Below are positions 1-10,970 of a DNA stretch of 64,000 bases, one piece after another; the stretch's first letter is position 1; each line of letters opens with the position of its first letter. The DNA comes from Cristatella mucedo (taxonomy: Eukaryota > Bryozoa > Phylactolaemata > Cristatellidae). The notes beneath the pieces were generated by a model. The model was not told the origin of the DNA. It did not search any database and saw nothing but the letters and a program-made list of their open reading frames with translations. The stretch spans positions 2,372,501 through 2,436,500 of the forward strand of contig WPIO01000012.1 in the NCBI GenBank assembly GCA_009760855.2, written 5' to 3'. The position numbers were made by a program, and so were the translations under genes.

Positions 1-328
1 CTATTACCAAATTGAACCAGAAGCCATAAAAAATGCCTCGAGACAAATAATATGTAAAGCAGAGTCATGACCGACTATGCATATAAGTTTCCGAAGCTAT
101 TGTGTTTGGTCACATTGATGCCACTAAAGTCGATCTTGAAAGAAGTGCTAATTTGTTGCACAATTTCTCGATGACACTGCTGTGCTGCCTTGGCAATCAA
201 GATGAAGGGTATGAGTGAAATGCGGTTCTCAAGAAGGCACCGTACTACCGGTGAATTGCGAGAGTCACAGCAGAGGAGGTGCAACATTATCGGTCAATTA
301 AAAAAAAACGAGCAGTGTTCAGACTCAC

Positions 329-2929
329 GAGGCCAAGGAAATTCCTCGCCTTCGATGCCCCGCCGTCAGCCTCGGCACGCCGTCGCAGCTGCTCGGTGCT
401 TTGCTTCACCTGAGACCAATTCACGGTCACGTAACCGTAGTGGCTTGCCACCTACAACGAGAGTAAGTGTAACATGGACAGCAAGGAAGGACCAGAAAAT
501 GCTAATGTTTGCAGGCAGCACGCATCTGCGATAATCAAGATAATCATAATAATCCATGTAGTTTTAGCTGAGGTCTCAAGAGCAACACGGCAACATGTTA
601 GTTAGTCAGCTGAAATAAATAGGGTAGTCACTCGAGCACGAGCAGCCGGGCTAGGTAGCAGCACTGCAGACGTCAGGACATCGACAGAAACGCCTTCAAC
701 CAGTGTCTACTCTACCAGCCTCAAACGCCGACACCTGAACGAGACAGGACAGCTTTCTAGCTACTGCAGGGGACTGCCATTTCTTTTGGTAAGGAGAGCA
801 TTACCCCCAAATCGAGTCTATGCCATCCTTGCGTCAAATCTGTGGTGCAAAGTAGACTTCAGGGCTTTGCCAACTAAGAACTCCGTAAGTCACAGCTGCC
901 ATGCCTGAATGGCTGCTCCAATATGCTACCGAGCTTGGGCCCAGGCTCTTAAGTGAGAAACATCTCCGAGCCAGTTTGGCTTTTAGCCACCACTGCCGTG
1001 GTGAGTGGTTAGCTGAGTGGTCTCCAGCCAATCGCCTCCAATTAGACTAATCATTCACCATACAACATCACCAGAGCCAAACACGAATGGCAGACATGCA
1101 ATCGACAGTGCACTCCTCAACTAGGACCTATCAACCAAGAGCGGCTGGGCATCTGCAAGCATGTACCTCGAGTTCCTGTCGCTGTGCCACTACCACCTTT
1201 CATTGCTCCCTCATTAAATCGCACCTGTTTCATGCAGCATCCACTTCATGCATGCTCGATTAAAAAAAGACCAAAGTTGCTGTGCACGGTGCTCAAGGAA
1301 CAGCCAATCATAACCATACTCTAGTGCAGTCTCCAAACTTTAAAGACTTTTAAGATGGCGCTTGGCCGTACACACGTCCAACAGTAGCTAAAAACCAGAT
1401 TTGAAGGCATATCGCCCTGGAGGTGCACAAGAAATTCGATCATTACAGGAGCTGGGTTGACCCTTGCAGGATGCATCAAGGGGCTGTTTCCATCGTAGGA
1501 AGAAAATCTGCCAACATGCTTTCCCATGCCTTATCACAGGGAGGTGCCAAGCCTTATCACATACAGGCACAAGTGCAAGTTGCCCTGGTAGGCCTAGATA
1601 TTGCTCTACCATGTCCGCATGATTGCAGAAACAAAGCTCCACGACGTTCGAGGACATGTATAGCAAATCCTACCCGACCGAAATCTTGTTCATTACTGTT
1701 CAGCAGCCCACCGTGCACTACTCTATACCTGTAGGTTAGTGTGCAGCATAAGGGCTATGAAAATGTCATGGTCCATAATTGAGGACGTGGCTGTATCTAC
1801 TTCTTAACATTACATAACCACCGCTCTAAAAAGGCCAATACATAAGGCCAGCCGCACAGTGCGATCTTCATGGCGCGAAGCATTTATATATTTTATGAAT
1901 TATACCCCTCTTACTTCAAGTGTGAGCCATAGCTAAAGAAATGGATACTTAAAACCTCTTGCATATTGATATAATGTTGATATCTATAGAGGCCACTAGT
2001 GTATTTAGAGGTGCTGCTGCCAAATCCCTCCGATACGCCACCCCATGTGGTAGTGATGCCGTGCGAAAGTGACACTCTATTGCAGACACTACGAGCTCAC
2101 ATCGCAGCCCATTTATGATCTCTAGTTATGGCCTATGTGCAACGACCAAACTGCTGTGGCTGGCACCTGAAGAGCAGTTTGCAGCTACCAGGCGTCGGGA
2201 CGATAGAGGTGATTGGTGACGCAACTTCGGGCTGATTTCTCAACAGCGAACCAGCATACTGCTTCTCAACGGTGATGCCGGTGAGGGCCGCGCTGCTACA
2301 GCTCAGAGCCGGAACGACCTAAACGCGCCGAGGGCTGAACGGTGCCCATTTCGACGCTCGCCTCCGGCTACAGTATGGACCAGGAACCAAAATTGCGCGC
2401 GCCCCCCTTTTCTCTGGCGCCGCACGCCGGGCGGGCGCAGCTCAGTGAGGTCAGACGTCACTGAGAAAGCGGCTGCGGACGCGCTTACCTGCAGCAGGAG
2501 AAGTGCTCCGCCGATGCCCAGCGCCGCCGAGCGGCCAACTTTCGCAGTCAAGCAGCCGGCAATCCTGGACGACGAAAGGTTGCGGCATGCGGCTGCCGTT
2601 CGAGCGGCTGCGCGCGGGGCAGCGACAAGAGCCGCTCGACAGCCGCGACAGCGCGAAAACGCACCAGCCGGTAGTGCAGCCGACGGCCCCCTGCTGCCCA
2701 GGCGACATTCGGCTGACGGTCGTGACCACTCGTCTTACTAGCTCCCCGCCGCTTCTCATGCTCCTGGCGTCAACCAAGACGTAGCCTGCAACGAGACAGT
2801 CGGAAGGGTCATGAAAACGGGGAGGCTGACAGAGCGACAGCGGCAACCCGGGTGAACACGACTAACGAAGCGCGTGACTAACTAAGCACTTGGCGAACGC
2901 GTACCGTCCTCCTCCCGCTCGCTGGCCAT
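329..2929 (-). CDS. FUNDC1: FUN14 domain-containing protein (mitophagy receptor), 3' end missing
   Basis: Four exons on the minus strand: 2929-2905, 2785-2665, 2564-2489 and 451-329. All have GT-AG borders and phases 1, 2, 0 and 0 that join into 115 residues. The start ATG gives MASEREEDG, followed by YVLVDAR. This resembles the LC3-interacting region of FUNDC1: acidic residues before an aromatic-x-x-aliphatic core. Next come TGWIAGCLTAKVG and GIGGALLLLQ, the paired Gly-rich membrane segments typical of the family. VASHYGYVTVNW then matches the conserved loop after the second segment. Family members are outer mitochondrial membrane proteins of about 155 residues that recruit LC3. The final membrane segment (about 40 residues) was not found; the last donor (CTC then GTGAGT) at 329/328 points to another exon below position 1. 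Intron 3 (452-2488) holds no other gene that I recognise. Family assignment is confident; FUNDC1 versus FUNDC2 is not resolved. Confidence 0.85.
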
Positions 2930-3640
2930 TTTATCGCTTTGCCAAACCAGGACTGTTTGTCAGCATGTGCCAGATATGCAGGACCAACTGGCAGACGAAC
3001 GCAGGCGTTCCTCAAAGGATGACAGAACCTGGTGTGACCATGACCTCCGCAAGGCCAAACGAACTCTGAACGGAAGTACCTGGGCCGCCGCCACATGTGC
3101 AGGACTATTATCCTGTATAACTCGAGGCCAGTGACCTGCTGTTACGACCCCCGCGACCCTCACTAGTTCGGGTAGCGGCAAAATACGTGCAATGTGAACA
3201 GAAACTAAGCTCGCAATACGCCAACGATGCGCCACAGCGCTCGATATTCTGCACGCAGCGCTAGGAACGATTCCGTATTAGATAAGGCACAAACAATAAC
3301 CGGTATAGTACAGCTGGTATGACGGGTGATTTCCACTAGACCCGTTTACAGGCTTACCGAAGCTCACGTTCAGCTGTGGAGCTAATCGACCGGCAGACCG
3401 TTACTCCAAGAGAGTGACTGCGGTCAGGCACATGCCTTATGTCATGGCCATGTAACGCCGAAGGCTCGGCGGAGTAGGCTTAACCTGCCGCTTACCTAGC
3501 GGCGTAACCTAGTGCCTAATGCCGTTCGGTGCGTGTCTACGCGCAATAAGCAGGCCGCCACGAAACGAGCGTTTCTGGCGCTGACCTACTTACCGTTACT
3601 AAAGGGGGTCATGAGTCCGCGGCGTGAATCGCAAAGCGAG
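2930..3640. other. FUNDC1 upstream region, no gene seen
   Basis: This is the 5' flank of FUNDC1. The stretch 2280-2930, covering the first coding exons, is rich in G, C and CpG, which fits a promoter-proximal region. No coding exon, known repeat or convincing TATA box was recognised upstream to about 3640. Confidence 0.4.
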
Positions 3641-3649
3641 ACACACCAA

Positions 3650-4450
3650 TTGGAGATTTTTCTGAGCTTTATTCGCAAGCGCACAAATTCGCTGCGCGTC
3701 TAGCTCAGTTTTATCTCCACACTCCTCACACGCTCTCAACAGCACAAGCACTCTTGCGGAGGGAATATGTCCCTCCCCCACTTAGGCTACCTAAGTCTAT
3801 TGTGGGGAATGACCCGAAGGAGACGAGGAGCCCGAACCGAAGCCTAGACCCTGACTGGAGAACTAGGGCTCCGCTTCCACCTTAACGGTAGGAATACCCC
3901 ACACATCACCTCAGGCACTCTTGCGGAGGAAACACGTCTCCACACTTAGGTTACCTGCGTCTCTAGGGAGAACAGCCCAAATAGACAAAGGAGTCCGAAC
4001 CAACGGAATATCTCACCCACCACACCAACTACGTCTAGCTCGCACCGGCAAATTCTTATGCCGAGACCATGTGCGAGCGCGCACACACAAAATACAAAAG
4101 AAACACAAAATGCTAGCTCGGGCGCGATACGACCGTATTCGGTGGAGTCCACCGAATCCTCCTAGCGCTGTCTCGTCCTATCCCGTCAATCGCCGGCGAA
4201 CAGCCCGCCCTCCTCCCTCGCTTTCAAAGAAACGAGTCCGACGGGGTCGAAGCGAAGCTGAAGACAGGAGCCGAACAAAAGACCAAGAGCGAGCGTCGCT
4301 CGACTCGACTCTTCATGGATCGCCTCGTTTTCCTATGCATTATGTAGCCAGGTCTCTCAAGGTTATGAGTATTTACATATTTATCTGGCGACCCATCTCA
4401 TTCACGCCCTCCCTCACTACCATCACAACATTAAAACCAAATTTGCAAGG
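3650..4450 (+). repeat. possible LTR-like region with an imperfect internal direct repeat
   Basis: A block starting GCACTCTTGCGGAGG occurs at about 3748-3798 and again at about 3915-3962, with the same order of short motifs (CACTTAGG, TACCT). Near 4386-4400 the sequence TCTGGCGACCCATCTC resembles the primer-binding-site area that follows the 5' LTR of Gypsy-type elements, and a TTTACA just before it could be an LTR end. A 186-codon open frame spans 3921-4481 but shows no domain. No matching second LTR was found in the window, so this is only a suggestion. Confidence 0.25.
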
Positions 4451-4599
4451 TGTAAGAAAATATCATCATAACGACTCATAAAAATACATAAATAACATGT
4501 GTAGATGCAGTAAAACATGAAATGTTAAAATGTATGTTCAAACTTGGCTCTCCTTGCTTTTTCCTTGGCCAACACGCAGACCATTTCATTAATGTCAAG

Positions 4600-6091
4600 A
4601 GAAGCTAAATCTTATTAAATAGAACTTATTTCTAAGCCAGCCAGTTTTTCTTGGTAGATTTTTTAACAAACATAGTTTTTTATAAGTTTTAATTTTGAAA
4701 AACTTACTTCTCCACTCGCCACTGAAATTGGCAAGGTCGATACAATTCTGAGTAACACTGAAAGATTGAATATATGCTGAAATAGAAATTGCAAGACCCC
4801 TGAATATTCGCAGTATGGGGAAGCCTCCTAAGAATGGCTTGCAGCTCACCACACAGCTCCTCTCCATCTAAATCCTTGCCGTATCCCTGAGTAAAAAATC
4901 CGCCAGAGACTTGCACTCACTAAGGATATATCCTCTGCAGGTATGTCTGAAATCTTGAAGATATCATGCAGGAGCTCAGACAATGTACTACGTTGTTGAA
5001 TATGAGTGAACTTTTCTGTCATAGATACTTCTACCACATCTAGAACAACATAACACTAGTTAATCTTGTAGCTTTCCTTAAGATACTGTACTGCCGCATC
5101 AAGTGCATTATTATCAAGCCCTCTTCTCTTTTTAAATCGTCGATTTGCTTCAAAAATGGATTCAATATCCAAATCTCTAGCCAATGGAGTTGCACCCGCA
5201 AATTTTCTAATAGAAGCTCTTCCCTTTGGAGAGTACTGAACCATTCGATCGTGCTTTCTTTGTAGCAAATATGAAGTGCCCAAAAAGCGATTGAGTTATC
5301 TGAGGACGCTACATCAAAAGTACTATTATTTCTTTTATTATGTACCTGTCGAAGTTTTCCAGCTGTTAAACTCCAACTCTCAAGTCAGTTTTATGTCTGC
5401 TGTAGAACTTGGCTTGTGACGTTGACCTCATATAAAATGTTGTACCAGGTAAGAAGCGATATTATCAAAGGTAATTTTGAAATTTTAATGGCCAGTACTT
5501 GTGCTTCAGATCTCGTCATAGCTACAGCCAACCCTTTCTGATTCTCATCTTAATATATATCTCAAATCAGAGCTTAACAGACTTTTTTAAGGTTGTATCT
5601 CAGCGGTTTCAGAGCATCAATTCTAATTTTTCATCCTGCTTCACTGAGTGGTTTTAGCGTAAGACTACCGGCATCAGTGATGTGACTTTCGATGACTCCC
5701 CATGGCTCCCCATGTTAGATGACTCCCCATGGTAGATGCTGTAAAAATTAGGTATGTGTTGCATCAAAGCAGAGAAATTTTAAGCCTCCGGGCAACTCTT
5801 TGCTGCATTACTTAAAACAGTATTCAGGGAGTGGGCACTGCACGGTACATATTAAGCACGTGGATTTATGCTCTGTATCCCCATCTACACTTTATTTTTT
5901 CCATTTCTGTAATGTTACTGCCATTTTCCAACTATAGTCCTCGCCTATTTCTAATATCCAATAACAAATCATTGAGCTGGTCAAACAGAACTTCTGTCGC
6001 CATCTTGCCGCTTGACAGAAGTACGCCATCTTGCCACGCGACGCAAGTACGCCTCCTTGCGACGTGACAAACTTTTTAGCTTTAATTTCAA

Positions 6092-6132
<41 letters not shown>

Positions 6133-7444
6133 CTGAAAATTGAATCTGACTTGGCGGCTTCTGTAATCTGATGCTTTATTGTAGGAGTCAAAGTCCGTAT
6201 GATTTCAATCTTGATGCCTTTGCCAAGATAACGTACGTTACTTTGTTAGTAACCCTCTGCAGTTTTTTTATCATCCGAGAATCAAAGAAGTTCAGAAAAT
6301 CAAAAAATTTGAGAAATTTGGTATTCCCATCTGCGCAGAGCTTTTCATTTGATCTACGGAATTCTAAATTTTGAGTTCCATATGCCCTTGCTAATGCGAT
6401 GAGGCGCTCCAAGACCTGTTTCCAATATTCCTCTTGTTGCTTAACCTTCTGTTAAATTGTCGCATCTATCGTCTTGCCTTCTTCTAGCCCCACCGCCTAT
6501 TACCTCCAAGCTTTATTACATTCTAGGTGCGATGGACTTTCTTCACGTGAAAATTGCAACAATTTTTCCAATCTTTGCAGCCACTTTCTTGCATAGACAA
6601 GATGCTGGCCTTCTTGCTGAATAGCTTCAAGCAAAGCAGAATACTACATGTTTTGATGTACTTCAACCACAGGTGGCACATCTCCTCCCTATCTTCAGGC
6701 ATTCTTTTGTAATAGAGCTGAGAAAATCTTCCGCTGTGTGAATCTTTTGGAAAGTCACTTGCATAAACCTGCTGCGGCGCGTTTTGAACTGGAAGTGCAG
6801 TGATTTTTCCAAAATTATAGAGGGCCAATTCTAGTAAAAATAATATAAATATAATAATAATAAAAAATATAGTATAGAAATAATAATTCTAAAAATAGTG
6901 GTAGGGTCACTGTAATCCAACTCCAGTTAAACTTGTTGCAAGACTTCAACTGTTTTATCTTGACTATCACTTATCTCTGTCTGGTTTTTTGTCTTTGATT
7001 GGAAGTGGGACTGTGGTTTCTGCACCGTGCTCACCCAGACATTTTTCCACTTCAGAATTTTTGTCCGCGACTCTTCCGGCGATTCAGTAGATGATTTTTA
7101 CTTCTTTGGGTATTTTGAGAAAAAGGTCTTTCTTTTGCTCTCTCTTTGGCTTTTTCAGTCTTTCCGTTACGGTTTTGAGCCCCCGACGGCTTTTTATATC
7201 CATAGCTCTGCAAAAAGTAATAACATATAGAGTCCTTATAATGCTTTTGTACTACACTGCTGGGTGTAGAATGACTAAAACAAGCAATTATTACTATTGA
7301 CATACAGCAACTTCCCTCCAGATGCGAGGGGCTCATGCCGGTCGTCCAGTTATCGGCTGCACACCAAGGCTACGAACTTGGCACATTAACTGCAGCACTC
7401 TTTACCTCGGTCGGGCCAGCAGCCTGATCCAACTGGCTACCCTG
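4600..7444 (-). mobile_element. hAT transposon remnant, copy 1 (ZMYM1-like transposase, broken)
   Basis: Minus-strand pieces read in transposase order from high to low coordinate. A TTF-type zinc-finger segment at 6828-6523 contains FPKDSHSGRFSQLYY, WLKYI, LFSKKA and CKDWKN. It is followed at 6412-6188 by LEFRRSNEKL and RVTNKVTYV, as in the DUF4371 region. At 5283-5056 and 5037-4846 come an LDIESIFEANRRFKKRR segment and a MTEKFTHIQ segment, and near 4870 the LDGEELCGELQAI and RRLPHTAN motifs. Stops and frameshifts separate the pieces, so it cannot encode active transposase. The non-coding part up to about 7444 aligns with copy 2 near 46.4-46.56 kb. The edge TGGCTACCCTG (inverse CAGGGTAGCCA) resembles a hAT terminus, but no partner terminal repeat was found. 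A (TA)n tract and small GATGACTCCCCATGG duplications near 5690-5740 lie inside. Confidence 0.75.
6092..6129. repeat. (TA)n microsatellite
   Basis: About 19 uninterrupted TA units within hAT copy 1. Confidence 0.95.
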
Positions 7445-8097
7445 GACGACAACTGCCTGTCTATTTCGCAGATAATTAGACCATGCAGAAGCTAGTTAAA
7501 AAGTCGCGTGCATTTATCGCATTAAACCTACGGGTAGCTGTAACAGGCGCTTTAACTGCGGTCCTTCGACTAGTTTCGACCACCTCTCCAATGCATCGTG
7601 CATACGTGCCCGTTTGATTCTATTTGCCCGAGTCATTCTCTTCAAGTTCACCAGCGATAATTATTTCCCTCCGCGTCGACTCTACGGCGATACCAACCAG
7701 CGGAGTCTCGACAATGGCGGTTTTATGGTCTTAGTACTTCAACTGGGCGCCCATCGACTGCCCAACGGCGGGGGTTCCCGTTTTTCCGGCTCGACTTCCG
7801 GTCAGCCGCTTGCTAGGCGCTCGTGACAGCGGCCAGAGCAAGCCTGATTGGCCACCAGTTCCGCTAGGCCTGTTAATCTAGCGGAGAGCCAAGGCGGCCA
7901 GCACCGTCCGGTCACCGGCTGCCAAGACACCGTGTGTCCGCCGTTATCCTGTGCTGTGTCACCCGCAAGGCAGGAAAGCTATATGAGGAAAATTGCGCTA
8001 CCCATTTCTACTAAGAAAGGCTCAGTGAGGCACACTGATGAGTCTTTCGTCTCTCAGGAAATGTTCACTTATTGCGACGGCATTGTCTGGGTTTAAG
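7445..8097. other. intergenic, nothing recognised
   Basis: Moderately GC-rich sequence between the hAT remnant and a degenerate SINE. Short open frames are present but none shows a known domain or supported splice structure. Confidence 0.4.
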
Positions 8098-8255
8098 CCC
8101 AGTGGTTAGGTGAACTTAGTTAACGACCCCGGTGACAGCTTCTTGTCCTACTGCAGGGGTAATTCTTTATTGCAAGCTGCAAACCGGGTGTAGCCGAGTA
8201 CGCTCTTCGGCCGCTATATACTGTAAACGAGGCTGTTGAGTCAGCTAACTTTTAC
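8098..8255 (+). repeat. degenerate tRNA-derived SINE
   Basis: Same order as the better copies: CAGTGGTTAGGTGA near the head, TTCTTTATTGCAAGC in the middle, then CTCTTCGGCCGCTATATA and GAGGCTGTTGAGTCAGCTAA at the 3' end. The B-box region is decayed. Confidence 0.6.
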
Positions 8256-8828
8256 CTTTGTTTACCTTACCTTGCTGGCTTTTTGACCCGTGCCTTCAGT
8301 TACTGTGGGCGTGTCATCGCCTTCACGCGGTTTCGCCCCCAGCCGACGTTCCGTCCGCCCAACGGGTGCTCTCCTTGCCAGCGAGCGGCGTGCTCCTTAC
8401 CGCGAAATTCACTTTCTGCTTGTACGCACGCTATCCACTCTCTTCTCTCGTATCACCACGTGCTCCGGAGCAGCACGCACGACGGCCACTGCATCAGTGT
8501 GTACACTAGCTCGCTTGCGTTGCCTATATGGGATACAATACAGCCGTCGTCGACCGCGCAAAAACTCGTTGGTGGGGGCTTCGCTCTTCGTCGCGCCGTC
8601 ATCGCGCGCCCCTACGTTACCGCCTCGGGAGACAGCGTCGGTGAGATACACACGAGCTTTCGGTTAGCCGCTCGTTTCGTTGATTAGGCTCACGCTCTCA
8701 TCGAGAGCGAATCAGCAGCTATTCTCAATTGCAAAAGAGATATCGGCTTTTATTCTATCGCTTTCTTACTTTTATCGGGGCCAATAGAGCGCCTCAAACT
8801 ACCAAAACTTAACTCGGCAGCTAGCTAG
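8256..8828. other. GC-rich block open in several frames, identity unknown
   Basis: Plus frames are open at 8258-8509, 8283-8687 and 8290-8667, and a minus frame at 8651-8409. None has a recognisable domain; the translations are Ser, Arg and Pro-rich. It lies directly before a LINE-A reverse-transcriptase fragment and could be promoter-like or mobile-element-derived. No assignment is possible. Confidence 0.3.
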
Positions 8829-9075
8829 GCTTGTCTGCCGCGAGCGTCGCAGTTGCCACGTGACACACAGCACTTTTCGCCGACCTGCACTGGCTACCAG
8901 TCAAACGACGCGTCGACTTCAAGGTCTTGTCGCTCACTTTCAGGCCCCTCCTTTGGCTCCAACGTACCTATCAGTGATCTACTGCCCCGCACCAGGCTCA
9001 GCATAGTACCACCCGCTTTTCGGAATTAAACTGTTCACTTTTACCTCAAATCCTTCAGAGACCGTGCCTTGCTCC
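8829..9075 (+). mobile_element. LINE family A fragment (end of reverse transcriptase)
   Basis: Nucleotide match to the reverse-transcriptase C-terminal part of the LINE at 50.7-54.4 kb: GAGCGTCGCAGTTGCCAC, CGACCTGCACTGGCTACCAG, then CCGCTTTTCGGAAT and TCCTTCAGAGACCGTGC. It is truncated at both ends and out of frame. Confidence 0.8.
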
Positions 9076-9239
9076 AGTGAGGGGCGGGACGGGTGTCTAC
9101 AGATACCCGTGAAGCTGGGCATTTGCGTTGCTGGCTTCAACAGTCTCCGCCGTACAGAAAATGTGAATTATTTTACAAAGAGACGATAACCTCTTCTGGA
9201 AGCATGCTCAAATTCAGTGCGGCCAAGGAGGGAGCACCG

Positions 9240-9368
9240 AAAATTTTGACGATCTCGGCCCCGAGGTCGTGGGTGGGGTGGACGATCTCCTCTAGTGCCG
9301 CTCGGTGGCGACAGCCTTTAAGGCTCTTCTGCCGCTAAACAAAAAAGGCTGTTAAATCAGCTAGTAAA
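9240..9368 (+). repeat. SINE, 3' two thirds
   Basis: Starts near the B-box remnant (GAGGTCGTGGGTGGGG). It continues through GCGACAGCCTTTAAGGC and TCTTCTGCCGCTAAACAAAA to GGCTGTTAAATCAGCTAGTA, as in other family members. Confidence 0.75.
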
Positions 9369-9592
9369 TTTTTCGGCTCCTCTACGAACGGTTATGCGTC
9401 ATTTTGGGAGAGTCCGTTTCTCCAAGCCAATCGAGAGCTGCTCATGAGCGTTTTTTAACCGTCCAAAAAGAGACCGGTATGTTCACTTGGGAGGACCTAA
9501 AGTCGAAGATTTGTCCCTGCCCAGAAGGCTGCTGTAGCTCCACCGAATTTGCAGCCTTTCTGCGGAGCAGGTTAAAGCAGTGAACCGAAAGT

Positions 9593-10072
9593 GTGTCGTC
9601 GAGAAAGGCGCCCCTTTTAGCGTCTCTAAACAACGCTGCTCCCCATTTTGTTTTTATTGAGCCTCATATTCAGCGCCCAGGAAAGGCTCGGCAGAACCCT
9701 ATGCCTGTTGAACGACCGTCTGAAAAATATGGGCAGCCCATTTTGGAGGGTCCAATCTATGTGCTGAATGAACGAACTCAACCGACCTCTTTAGACCTGT
9801 CTAAAATGAATTGCATCTCTACCGCCTCGAAAAGCAAGCTCTCACCCTTCAGCAGTAATATATCACCCCTTTCTTACTGCGAAAATTGCGAGTGGACCGC
9901 CCGTCATTCTACCTGTCTTTATAGCCATATTTACAAACAAAACAATAGTAGATCCCTCGTGGAGGAACAAGTTGAATCCACCACCGACGGAGCACCGTCC
10001 GACATATCTCGGGGATCGCATTCCAAGTCTGGTCGAACCTCGCGGGCTTTCAGGGAAGGGCCACAGGCTTAA
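9593..10072 (+). CDS. unrecognised open reading frame, about 160 codons
   Basis: One frame is open here without an ATG at its beginning. The translation contains YCENCEW and TARHSTC, a loose cluster of Cys and His, but no family that I recognise. No splice support, promoter or neighbouring partner is evident, and the surroundings are SINEs. It may be a mobile-element remnant or chance. The rest of 9369-10261 shows nothing else. Confidence 0.15.
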   Translation: MSSRKAPLLASLNNAAPHFVFIEPHIQRPGKARQNPMPVERPSEKYGQPILEGPIYVLNERTQPTSLDLSKMNCISTASKSKLSPFSSNISPLSYCENCEWTARHSTCLYSHIYKQNNSRSLVEEQVESTTDGAPSDISRGSHSKSGRTSRAFREGPQA

Positions 10073-10261
10073 AAGATCGACCCCTTGTCCAACTGCGGCC
10101 AGCTTTAGAGCAACCAGGATGACATTGCTGGAAGTTAACTACCGTTGGTGAACTTGTATGGTTCGCACCCGTTGATCGGGGCTGATAAGCAGCGTTCGCA
10201 GCTCCTTAAACGAATACATTTTTCATCGCTGAACTGAAACATTCTATAAGGCAAATGATTT

Positions 10262-10395
10262 AACAGCCTCATTTATATAGTGGCACAAGAGCTTTAACGG
10301 CCATCGCCGCTTGCACTGGTCAATCAAGGATCGATCACTCCGGACTCGAACCCACGACGTGAAGAGTGAGCACCTTACCCTAGGCTTAAGTTACA
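10262..10395 (-). repeat. tRNA-derived SINE
   Basis: Minus-strand copy. The 3' end appears as TTTAACAGCCTCATTTATAT, then GAGCTTTAACGGCCATCGCC, then the inverse B box GGACTCGAACCCACGACG, with a decayed head ending near CACCTTACCCTAGGC. Confidence 0.8.
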
Positions 10396-10807
10396 GGGGC
10401 TAACCTTCGCTCTCCACCACAGAACACCCTTATTATTATGCCAACGCAGCATCCTTGTAGGCCTGGTGGCTCTCTTTAGAGACTGGCAAAGAAGTCGCTA
10501 CCCCCCTCGGCCCGTCAAGTACATAGAAGCCCTGAAGGTGTAAGCCGGGAACTGCTGAGATTCGAATGCAGCTGAGGAGTGTATAGTCAGTCAAGAAGGC
10601 TGGATAGGATGTAGCATACCGGCCCTGATGACTCAACCGACCCGTCAACAACCTGTCGTGTTCTAGGAATGACCGCCCGAACAAGAAAAAAGGCCACAGC
10701 ACCATTGTTACCAGCTAAGTTTTGACCAGCAAGTGTGCCTCATGCCTCTGCTAAAGCTTTTCTCCTTTCAACCAATGTGTTTGCTGCTATTACGAGTCCG
10801 ATAAACA
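10396..10807. other. intergenic, nothing recognised
   Basis: No supported gene between two SINE copies. A minus-strand open frame at 10705-10436 has no known features. Confidence 0.4.
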
Positions 10808-10970
10808 AGATGGCCTCAGGTGATGGCCCAGTAGTAAGGTGCTCGCACTTCGTAAACCATGTCATTAGTTGATACCTGCAGCAGGCAATCCTTTATTGGC
10901 CACTGCAAGCAGGAATCACAGCCACTAAGGCTCTTCTGCTGCAATATAAATGAGCCTGTTAAAGCAGAAA
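10808..10970 (+). repeat. tRNA-derived SINE
   Basis: Reads GGCCCAGTAGTAAGGTGCTC (tRNA-like head), GCAGGCAATCCTTTATTGGC, CACTAAGGCTCTTCTGCTGC and ATGAGCCTGTTAAAGCAGAA, in the family order. Confidence 0.75.

Noticed and set aside
1-290. last FUNDC1 exon within the first 290 bases
   Set aside because: The minus-strand translations near 1-60 end in a stop after a hydrophobic stretch but do not match the FUN14 C-terminal membrane segment, and no supported acceptor was found.
2451-2846. 131-codon minus frame over the FUNDC1 start
   Set aside because: The spliced frame through exons 2905-2929, 2665-2785 and 2489-2564 gives the FUN14 motifs; this unspliced frame runs through the introns.
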